A stretch of DNA of 26,431 nt from JAKALX01 sp964508715 (GTDB taxonomy: Bacteria > Chloroflexota > Dehalococcoidia > Tepidiformales > Tepidiformaceae): contig CAZDUX010000031.1 in NCBI GenBank assembly GCA_964508715.1, positions 1-26,431 of the forward strand. Direction: 5' to 3'. The translations under genes and the position numbers were made by a program. The notes below the pieces were generated by a model. The model was not told the DNA's origin, did not search any database, and saw only the letters and a program-made list of their open reading frames with translations. Positions 1 to 6,059 of this stretch are shown here, one piece after another (positions within the stretch are counted from its first letter, which is position 1; each line of letters opens with the position of its first letter).

Positions 1-50
1 CCCGTCTCTGCCGTCCTCGCCGTCTATGAACGCCAATGATCAGCGAATCC

Positions 51-1583
51 TTAGCAGTCGGGCTTTTTCCCCGATGTGACGACAACGGCCCCGGAGAGGA
101 TGGCGCTCAGGAGGAATAGTCCGATAACGATGAGGGCACTGTCGGACTGGAACCAGTTGAAGGTGGTACCTCCGCCAGCGGACGGGGGATTCGGAGTGGA
201 AGCGGGGCCGGGGGTCTTTTCGCCAGCAACGGTGTTGACCTCGGTAGGAGTATTCGGGGCCTCGGCCGGTCGGATCGTTGGGGTCGGTGTCAACGCGGGC
301 GTTACCGCGGTGGGCGCGGCCGTTGGGGTTTGGGCGGTGACGACTGCGGGCGGGCTGAAACTCAGAGCTGTGGTAGCCGGGGGCGGCGGAGTCGATTCGC
401 TATTTCGTGTGTTGGTGATGGTGCAGGTGATGTTCTGGCCCGCGGTGACGGCCGCGATTCCGTTGGCGCAGTTGGGGCTATACGTGACGACATAGTTGGC
501 AAGATTTGTGCCGGGTTCGGCGAGTTCGCCGATTATGTGCTGGCCGGGGTCGACTTGCTTACTACCGGAGCCGCCGTTCCCGACGCCGCTGGCGATGGGA
601 GCCCCGTCGACGGTGAGGTCGAACGTGCCGGGGTCGTTGCCGGGAATGAGCACTTTGAACACAGTGATGGTCTGGGTGATGGTCTGTGACTGCTGGACGG
701 TGACTCCGGCGGAGGCCTGGCTGGTGACGGTGGTCGTTCCATCATGACCGGTTGCCGTGGCGTTATTCGTGGTGCTCGCGGTGAGGTCCTGCGTGCATGT
801 GTAGGTCCAAGTCTCGGACTGCTGGAGGATGCTATCGGTGTTGGTGTCGCCTGACTGGTAGGTCACCGGGCTGCAGTGATCGTCGGTGACTGTCACGTTG
901 GTCAGCGGGACGTTTCCGGGGTTGGTGACGGTGTAGGTGTAGGTGACGTTGCCACCGCCGGGCGGCAGGGTTGGGGTACTGGGCATTTTAGTGATGTGGA
1001 TGTCGGGGGAGTCGGGTGTATTGCAGGCCTGGCCACCTGTTGCAGGGAGATCGAAGGTTGCGCTCACGGGCACATTAGGGAACGTTACGGCCGGAGTGAT
1101 TTGTGTCACGTCGGCCTCGTTTACCAGTTCTTCGGAATGGCAGCGGACTGTGTCGGGGATGTCGGTGGAGACGGTCACAACGAGCGTACCTCCGGCATTC
1201 ACCTGGCAGGGGATTCCGGCCTGGATATCGTTGGGGTTGGTAGAGGTGCAACCACCGGATCCAGAGGTGCCTTCGTAGTGTGCATAGGGTGGCGTCTGGC
1301 AGGTGTGCCAATCGTCCGGACAGTCGGTGATGGTCAGCGTCGCCAGCGCGGTATTGGGATTCTGGATGGTGATGTGCCAGTAAACCTTGCCGACTCCGTC
1401 ATTGGATGAGACGCCGGATTTCGTGACGAGGATATGTTGGGGTCCGCTGTTGGGCCCTTCCGCGGCCGCGGTTGTGGGTTCGATGACGCGTGCACCTACC
1501 AGGATGACGGTGCTGATGATGCCGAACACGCTCCAGATTGCGAGAAGTGCCCTCCACCGGGTGCGCACTGCCTGGTTCAACAT
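51..1583 (-). CDS. DUF11-repeat surface protein with C-terminal membrane anchor
   Basis: The 510-residue protein begins with a hydrophobic signal/membrane segment (about residues 14-34). Two DUF11-like beta-sandwich domains follow (about 46-178 and 196-296; the second has the typical TYTVTNPGNVPLTNVTVTDD motif). Next is a SpaA/prealbumin-like domain (about 306-393, ending ITCTITNT), a Pro/Thr-rich spacer (about 394-478), a hydrophobic helix (about 482-503) and a short GKKPDC tail. This architecture fits an exported wall or surface adhesin held by a C-terminal membrane anchor; no LPXTG motif is visible. The start has a good GGGAGAG ribosome site 6 nt upstream. It is the last gene of the SipW/TasA-like operon, so it may be a SipW substrate or the cell-surface anchor of the fibre. 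That role is inferred from position only. Confidence 0.85.
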   Translation of the reverse strand: MLNQAVRTRWRALLAIWSVFGIISTVILVGARVIEPTTAAAEGPNSGPQHILVTKSGVSSNDGVGKVYWHITIQNPNTALATLTITDCPDDWHTCQTPPYAHYEGTSGSGGCTSTNPNDIQAGIPCQVNAGGTLVVTVSTDIPDTVRCHSEELVNEADVTQITPAVTFPNVPVSATFDLPATGGQACNTPDSPDIHITKMPSTPTLPPGGGNVTYTYTVTNPGNVPLTNVTVTDDHCSPVTYQSGDTNTDSILQQSETWTYTCTQDLTASTTNNATATGHDGTTTVTSQASAGVTVQQSQTITQTITVFKVLIPGNDPGTFDLTVDGAPIASGVGNGGSGSKQVDPGQHIIGELAEPGTNLANYVVTYSPNCANGIAAVTAGQNITCTITNTRNSESTPPPPATTALSFSPPAVVTAQTPTAAPTAVTPALTPTPTIRPAEAPNTPTEVNTVAGEKTPGPASTPNPPSAGGGTTFNWFQSDSALIVIGLFLLSAILSGAVVVTSGKKPDC

Positions 1584-1652
1584 CGTGACTCTCCCTTATG
1601 GCGTTGTTGGGCTATCGGGGCTGGCGGGAATGCCAAGCTCGTCCGGGTGCCG

Positions 1653-2462
1653 CTATGGTCCGGTGGTTGGTGTGTGGCCAGGCGCCGGATATGCGGTAGC
1701 TGTTGAGGTGGTGGTCGAGGTGCCAGCCGGGGTTGCGGATGGCGTGCTCGTGACTGAACGGGTAGAGGCGGTCGTGGGTGCCGGTGCCTCGGCTGGCGGG
1801 GTTGGAATCGAGTTGCTCACCGGCGACATTGGTGTGCCAGGCGGGAGGACGAATACCGGGTCGCTGCTCGACGTCGTGCGGCGATTGACGATGGGGCTGG
1901 TAGTCTCGGTGGCCGTGGGCGCCGGTGACGGTGTGCGTGTGGCTGTGCCTGTGGGCGATACGCTCGATGTGGCCGAGGGCGTGCTGGTTGCGGTGCCAGT
2001 GCTCGCATGCGACGGAGACGGGGACGGGCTACCAGTGGCGGCCGGAGCGGCAGTCGGTGTCTCGGTGGCAGTTGGTGAGAGCGTCGGTGTCGGGGTGGCG
2101 AGCGCGACCGAGTTCGTTTTTGACTGCGGTGAAGGGTCCGTTGCCGGAGACGGGCTGGATGTTGGGGAGGGGGCAGGCGACGGCGCGGTGACGGATGGCC
2201 TCGGTATCTCGATCTTGATGACCGCGCCGGGAACCACCTGTGAGCCGTTGAATGCACCGGCAGCGCCCGCGCTGGCAAGGGCGAGGACACCGATGCTCAG
2301 TATGCCCAGAGTGAAGATGCCGAGGCCCAGCGACGAGCCGAGGAAGCGGAGGACCCGGCGGCCGAGCGAGTTACCGGCTGTATGGAGTTCGAGTTCCAAG
2401 GCCGGCGGCTCGGTGTAGTAGGGATCGGCGGGATGGGCGCCGAAGTGCCCCCATGGTGTCAC
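1653..2462 (-). CDS. Membrane protein with long Ser/Thr/Pro-rich extracellular tail
   Basis: The 269-residue protein has a short N-terminal region, one strong hydrophobic segment (about residues 39-70) and a low-complexity tail from about residue 88 made almost wholly of Ser, Thr, Pro and Ala, like a stalk or mucin-like glycosylated region. It starts with GTG, and the GTGA at this point overlaps the stop of the upstream signal peptidase gene, so the two are probably translationally coupled. No catalytic domain is visible. It may form a surface stalk or an accessory of the fibre secreted by its neighbours. The strongly biased composition gives long open frames on the opposite strand, which are shadows. 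Function unknown. Confidence 0.75.
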   Translation of the reverse strand: MTPWGHFGAHPADPYYTEPPALELELHTAGNSLGRRVLRFLGSSLGLGIFTLGILSIGVLALASAGAAGAFNGSQVVPGAVIKIEIPRPSVTAPSPAPSPTSSPSPATDPSPQSKTNSVALATPTPTLSPTATETPTAAPAATGSPSPSPSHASTGTATSTPSATSSVSPTGTATRTPSPAPTATETTSPIVNRRTTSSSDPVFVLPPGTPMSPVSNSIPTPPAEAPAPTTASTRSVTSTPSATPAGTSTTTSTATAYPAPGHTPTTGP

Positions 2463-3088
2463 GGGATTACCCCCGACTCATTCGGTTCCCCGGATCTGTC
2501 GGCTCCGTGTGGCACGGTAACGGCGGTGGGACGGGTGCGGCGGATGCGATGTGCCACTTCCCAGGCTATCCAGGTGATGGCTATGAGCCCGGCGACGGTG
2601 AAGAGAAGCACCTGGACGTTCACCCCGGTAGCCAGCAGGCCGAAGGTTGGGATGCTGAACCATAGCTCGCCATGGAATTGGGCCGCCTGGATTTCGTCGG
2701 CATCGAAGGTAGCGTTGGCATCGCCCTTGGTTCGGAAACGGAACTCGGTGTTCTGGCCAAGAACCTTGCCTGTTGCTCCATCGTGAAGGGTTGAGATGAT
2801 CCGGTTCACTGCTGCGACGCGATGGACCAGGGGCAGACCGGCCACAGTGCTCACATAGACGATGTCGCCCTCTTTGATGTTGGGCATGTCGGCGGGCTTG
2901 ATGACTGCTACGTCGCCCTTTTCGAGAGCGGGAGACATACTCTGGGACTTCACGGTGAGGATGTGATAGCCCATAAATTGAGTTGCAATGACGCTGACGG
3001 AGGCGAGACCGAGCGTGACGCCGAAGATGGTGCCCGCAACAACTAGAACTGCGGCCTTGAGCCAGCGTCGTGAACGTCCCATCTCCAT
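2459..3088 (-). CDS. sipW: Signal peptidase I, SipW type
   Basis: The 209-residue membrane serine peptidase should remove signal peptides from exported proteins. From the chosen start there is an N-terminal membrane helix (about 11-35), the catalytic Ser50 in QSMSP, a conserved His89 in LVHRV that replaces the Lys of classical signal peptidase I (the Ser/His arrangement of the SipW/ER-type branch), a TKGDAN motif at 120-125, and a second membrane helix (about 158-178). The start at 3088 has GGAGG 5 nt upstream. A longer frame reaches 3160, but it would run through the intergenic hairpin and lacks such a site. It lies directly downstream of a TasA-like gene, the classical SipW substrate, and overlaps the next gene by GTGA. 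Confidence 0.9.
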   Translation of the reverse strand: MEMGRSRRWLKAAVLVVAGTIFGVTLGLASVSVIATQFMGYHILTVKSQSMSPALEKGDVAVIKPADMPNIKEGDIVYVSTVAGLPLVHRVAAVNRIISTLHDGATGKVLGQNTEFRFRTKGDANATFDADEIQAAQFHGELWFSIPTFGLLATGVNVQVLLFTVAGLIAITWIAWEVAHRIRRTRPTAVTVPHGADRSGEPNESGVIP

Positions 3089-3128
3089 GCCTTCCTCCGT
3101 GTGGTGCCTTACCCGTGTGTGGTGGAGA

Positions 3129-3151
3129 GGGAGCCGACGGGAGCGGCTCCC
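3129..3151 (-). terminator. Hairpin between tasA-like and sipW genes (attenuator or stabiliser)
   Basis: A perfect 8-bp stem, GGGAGCCG (3129-3136) with CGGCTCCC (3144-3151), has a 7-nt loop. It lies between the stop of the TasA-like gene (3167) and the sipW start (3088). No U-tract follows on the minus strand. It may therefore be a partial terminator or a processing/stability element that keeps the structural protein more abundant than the peptidase, rather than a full terminator. Confidence 0.5.
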
Positions 3152-3166
3152 TTCTCCCATGAGGGC

Positions 3167-3691
3167 TTAGGTGCCGGTGCTCGTGACGGCAGTGTTGACG
3201 TCGACGCGGACGGTATAGGCGACCTGGGCGCCCGCACAGCTATCCGGGGTTCCGGAGTTGAGCGACATCTCAACGTTGTAGCGGCCTGCAGTCAGGCCGG
3301 GCTCTTCGTCCCTATGGCCGGTGTGGCCGGGATTAACGACCTGGAGTCCGGTTCCATCCTGCGAGTAGACCTTGCTGCCGAAGTAGCTGCTGACACCGCA
3401 GACCGTCGGGATGACGTGGTCGATATTCACGGTGCCACCAACGATGCGCAGGGCGAAGTTGCTATTGGAGTGATTGGTAATCCACCCATCACCGATAATT
3501 CGCGATGTACCGTCGTTGGGGCCAAGGTAAACAGCGGGTTCCTGCTCGTAGTTCAGGTCCCAGGTGACGCTGCCGATCTTGATGTTGTTCTCACCAGTAG
3601 TCTGGCTGTTGGTCCAGGCGAAGGCGCCGCCGAGGATGATGGCGCCGGCGATGCTGAGAAGCATCGTGCCGCCGAAGATCTTGCGCATCAT
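3167..3691 (-). CDS. TasA/camelysin-like SipW-dependent exported protein
   Basis: The 174-residue protein starts MMRKIFGG and has a hydrophobic signal (about 8-24) ending AFAW, the pattern of SipW-processed proteins of the TasA/CalY group, where cleavage falls near the AFA. The mature part is a beta-rich domain beginning NIKIGSVTWDLNY, with two Cys (in TVCGV and PDSCAG) that could form a disulfide. The start has AAGGAGAG about 9 nt upstream; a longer frame to 3733 begins before the signal and is not favoured. It is the first gene of a four-gene minus-strand operon with sipW just downstream. TasA-family proteins form extracellular fibres; fibre formation here is inferred from family and context, and similarity to TasA itself is weak outside the signal region. 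Confidence 0.75.
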   Translation of the reverse strand: MMRKIFGGTMLLSIAGAIILGGAFAWTNSQTTGENNIKIGSVTWDLNYEQEPAVYLGPNDGTSRIIGDGWITNHSNSNFALRIVGGTVNIDHVIPTVCGVSSYFGSKVYSQDGTGLQVVNPGHTGHRDEEPGLTAGRYNVEMSLNSGTPDSCAGAQVAYTVRVDVNTAVTSTGT

Positions 3692-4009
3692 GAGAAGGTT
3701 CTCTCCTTGAGTTGCCTGTGTACCCGCGGGCATGCCGCGGCGCAGTCGATGACGTTGAGTGGGGGATGAGGATGTGGAAACTATGCGAGTCCCGGACGCT
3801 CCTTTCCGGGCCGCAGTGGAGAGGGGAAAAGCCGGGGAAACACCTATCGAGGGAAGGGTGTCTTCGGCTTCATGCTCGCTCAGAAGTTGGTAAACTCGAG
3901 GAGCAAGGGCACCGTCCAGGCTCTCCTTGCGACCCAGGCCCCGACTGGCTGCAATCCAGACGGGGCCTTGCTGTACTCTCCCTTGTTGCGCCGGAGTAAC
4001 CCGGGCACG
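3692..4009 (-). promoter_or_regulatory. Long structured 5' leader of the tasA–sipW operon
   Basis: About 318 nt lie between the predicted transcription start and the first gene, without a credible reading frame. On the minus-strand RNA there are four stems: 3936-3968 (8 bp, a mismatch, then 4 bp; 7-nt loop), 3903-3908 with 3925-3930, 3829-3834 with 3865-3870 enclosing 3840-3844 with 3857-3861, and 3791-3796 with 3805-3810. Purine tracts of the AAGGAG type occur near 3980, 3920, in the loop of the last stem, and at the real ribosome site. I could not match it to a known riboswitch class; the conserved c-di-GMP-I core is not present. A regulatory RNA is inferred. Confidence 0.5.
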
Positions 4010-4015
4010 AATTGC

Positions 4016-4043
4016 AGTGTATGACGGTGATACGGTTAGTCAA
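4016..4043 (-). promoter_or_regulatory. Promoter of the tasA–sipW operon
   Basis: Read on the minus strand, TTGACT (4043-4038) and TACACT (4021-4016) are separated by 16 nt, close to the sigma-70 consensus. The start point would be near 4009, leaving the long structured leader before the TasA-like gene. Confidence 0.55.
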
Positions 4044-4319
4044 TATCGAGTCTTAACGGAACGGAATATTGCTTACGAAGGAGATTAGGGAAGTTCTAAT
4101 CCCAAACCACTCATTTTCGAATCTGGGCACTGCATAATCGTCTGAGAGTATTTCGAAATCCGAACATCATTCGAACATAAGGAAACCGTATCAGGCTCGC
4201 TATTCTTGGTGGCGAGGGTGCTACAAAGCGGGCCAGCGATAGCGCAACGTCATGTCGGACGAGGGCCACCCCACTACATCGACACTTGGGCTGGCGAACT
4301 CAACAACTGCCGAAACAAC
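4044..4319. other. Gene-free interval upstream of the surface operon
   Basis: This stretch is more AT-rich than its surroundings and contains no convincing gene. It holds a 6-bp hairpin (GATTAG 4083-4088 with CTAATC 4096-4101) and three TTCGAA palindromes at 4116, 4152 and 4170, spaced 36 and 18 nt, with CGAACAT repeated 11 nt apart around 4161-4178. These could be activator or repressor sites for the promoter at 4016-4043. No clear terminator for the LON-domain gene ending at 4320 was found. Confidence 0.4.
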
Positions 4320-4973
4320 TCAGTTCTGGGCGCCGGGGCCCTCGAACTTCCGGCGACGGTGTTCGAGGGCCTCTTCGCGGGTTCGGGAGAGGAGGTCGTC
4401 GATAATCTCGGCAAGCTGTGCGACGCGTTCAGCGGCGGTTTCGGGTTCGAGGAGGCGCTGGCGGGTCTCTTCGTCGGCCTGGAGCCACGGCCCGATGAAG
4501 TCGACCATCTGGTGGGGGTCAGCGGGGAGCTTGAGGCCACGTGCCCACTGGTCGGTGAGAGAGAGCGCAAGGCGGAAGTAGACGGGGAAGGTGGCGCGAA
4601 CGGTTTCGAGGGCTGTATCGAGCTGGCGGCTGGCGTATGGGAGGGAGTCTTCGATCGGGGTGATTTCACCGTGGGGATAGGGGCGTGGATCGAGCATGCG
4701 CAGGAGCCGGAAGCGCTGAACTCCACGGGCGGTGATGGAGAAGTGGCCACGGCCTGTCTCGGTGCAGGATTCGATGCGAGCGAGGGTGCCGACATTGTAT
4801 GGGACGGCTCCGCCACCGACTTCCTGCCCTTCGCGGATGAGGACGACGCCGAACACGCCGCCGGATTCGAGAAGCTCGCTGATCATGACGCGATAGCGCT
4901 CTTCGAAGATGCGAAGCGGCAGCGACATGCCAGGAAAGAGCACGGTTCGGAGGGGGAAAAGGGGTATCCGCAC
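4320..4973 (-). CDS. LON peptidase substrate-binding domain protein
   Basis: The 217-residue protein begins MRIPLFPLRTVLFPGMSLPL, the hallmark of the N-terminal LON substrate-binding domain, and the domain continues with RIFEERYRVMI and GTLARIES to about residue 200. The ATPase and protease domains of Lon are absent, so it is a stand-alone LON-domain protein of normal length, probably cytoplasmic. In Lon this domain recognises substrates; the role of the stand-alone form is not established. It starts with GTG 24 nt after the stop of the DinB-fold gene, with no obvious ribosome site, and is probably the last gene of a three-gene operon. Confidence 0.9.
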   Translation of the reverse strand: MRIPLFPLRTVLFPGMSLPLRIFEERYRVMISELLESGGVFGVVLIREGQEVGGGAVPYNVGTLARIESCTETGRGHFSITARGVQRFRLLRMLDPRPYPHGEITPIEDSLPYASRQLDTALETVRATFPVYFRLALSLTDQWARGLKLPADPHQMVDFIGPWLQADEETRQRLLEPETAAERVAQLAEIIDDLLSRTREEALEHRRRKFEGPGAQN

Positions 4974-4997
4974 GTCGCAGTCCGGGTTTGGCCGGGC

Positions 4998-5465
4998 TCA
5001 GGAGCGAGCGAGCCAGTCTTCGAGTTCGCCCTGGTGCTCGGCGAAGTGCTCGATACCGGCGGCCTGGAGGAGGCGATTGCCGATACGGGGGCGGCCTTTT
5101 TCGGGATCGATGCCGAACTGCGAGTCGTCGAGGGCGCGAGCAGCGGCAACATAGCGGTCGTACGCGGCATCCCAATCGGTGAGGGCGGCCCGGCCTGGCT
5201 TGGCGTTGAGGGCGAATTTCGCGTTCCAGGCGTCGGTGTCGGCATAGCTGACGCCTTCCGGGGTGGGGCGTTCACCACGGGCAACGCGTTCGAACGAGCC
5301 GGTCATTTCGCCGTACCAGCCGGACATGTGAGCGAGGAGTTGGGAGAGATTCCAAACGCCGAGCCAGGTTTCATCGAACTTGGAATCGGGGAGAGCGGCG
5401 ATGCGGGAGCGAAAGTTGTCGTGAGCGGCCTGGAGTTCAGCGAGGATGGCGGCCTTATCGGACAT
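4998..5465 (-). CDS. DinB/YfiT-like four-helix metalloenzyme family protein
   Basis: The 155-residue protein shows a DinB-like layout: an N-terminal helix, a His in the LLAHMSGW motif (His46) and a C-terminal HFAEH pair (His140, His144) that would complete the three-His metal site typical of this superfamily. Family members include thiol-dependent S-transferases and many uncharacterised proteins; the substrate here cannot be told. The start at 5465 has GGAGGG 8 nt upstream (5474-5479), better than the longer frame to 5492. It lies between the zinc-ribbon gene and the LON-domain gene on the same strand, with short gaps that suggest cotranscription. Confidence 0.8.
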   Translation of the reverse strand: MSDKAAILAELQAAHDNFRSRIAALPDSKFDETWLGVWNLSQLLAHMSGWYGEMTGSFERVARGERPTPEGVSYADTDAWNAKFALNAKPGRAALTDWDAAYDRYVAAARALDDSQFGIDPEKGRPRIGNRLLQAAGIEHFAEHQGELEDWLARS

Positions 5466-5514
5466 GGCGCGGTCCCTCCGGATGGTCTGCACAAATCATT
5501 GTAGGGGATCGGCT

Positions 5515-5931
5515 TCAGCCGCGGCGGATCCAGGTGCGTTGAATCATCACCGTCTCGGAGACGGCAGTGAGCTGATCGGCAGATTCTTCGATGGCCTGGC
5601 TCGGAGCGGGTGCGATGTCGCGGCGGCGTTGTGGCCTGGTGCGCAGTGCGGCGTTGGCGGCGGTGCGTGCTGACTGAGCGGCAAGGTATTTGCCGGCGAG
5701 GCCCATACCGACCTGGAGGGCAGTGCCGATCGCGAGGGCGGTGGCGGCTTTCTTGACAGGCGCGGGCAGGGTGGCACGCTGACGCTCGACGGGTGCAAGG
5801 GGTTTGGGTTGTTCGGTGACCATCGGTAGCTGATGCAGCGCGGCGAGATACATGCCGCACTTGCGGCAGTAGTTATCGCCCGGCTGGTAGGCGGTTGTGC
5901 AGTCGGGGCAGCTGAGGCTCTCGGTGGTCAT
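5515..5931 (-). CDS. Zinc-ribbon protein with a hydrophobic segment
   Basis: From the start at 5931 the protein has 138 residues. The N-terminus carries a rubredoxin-like zinc ribbon (Cys8-x2-Cys11 and Cys22-x2-Cys25, in CPDC and CRKCG), then a Pro-rich linker, then a weakly hydrophobic Ala/Gly-rich stretch (about 60-85) that may contact the membrane, and a basic tail. A TATAAT box ends 6 nt before the ATG, so the transcript is probably leaderless; the longer frame to 6021 would span that promoter and is rejected. It is the first gene of an operon with the DinB-fold and LON-domain genes and is divergent from the LuxR-type regulator. Function unknown. Confidence 0.65.
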   Translation of the reverse strand: MTTESLSCPDCTTAYQPGDNYCRKCGMYLAALHQLPMVTEQPKPLAPVERQRATLPAPVKKAATALAIGTALQVGMGLAGKYLAAQSARTAANAALRTRPQRRRDIAPAPSQAIEESADQLTAVSETVMIQRTWIRRG

Positions 5932-5937
5932 CGGGGG

Positions 5938-5943
5938 ATTATA
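5938..5943 (-). promoter_or_regulatory. -10 box for a leaderless transcript
   Basis: Read on the minus strand this is a perfect TATAAT. It is followed by exactly 6 nt (CCCCCG) and then the ATG of the zinc-ribbon gene, which puts the transcription start on the A of the start codon. No ribosome site is possible between them. No good -35 box is seen. Confidence 0.6.
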
Positions 5944-6059
5944 ACGGGCCTGCGCACCGAGGGACCGGGAAAGCCGATTGGAGCAGTCGGCGAGAATACG
6001 GATGCGTGCTGAAATCGACACTTATGCAGTTATAAACATATCAGCTAGCATCGTTGAAC

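Noticed and set aside
1387..2418. A 343-codon plus-strand open frame rich in Val and Gly
   Set aside because: It mirrors the Ser/Thr/Pro-rich minus-strand tail; the minus-strand gene has a signal/membrane segment and operon coupling.
3692..4009. A c-di-GMP-I riboswitch in the surface-operon leader
   Set aside because: There are loosely similar GCAA-stem-GCAA words, but the GNRA loop, receptor and conserved core are not found.
4206..5504. A 432-codon open frame on the plus strand
   Set aside because: It is antisense to the LON-domain and DinB-fold genes, which have clear family motifs and a ribosome site. High GC makes such shadows common.
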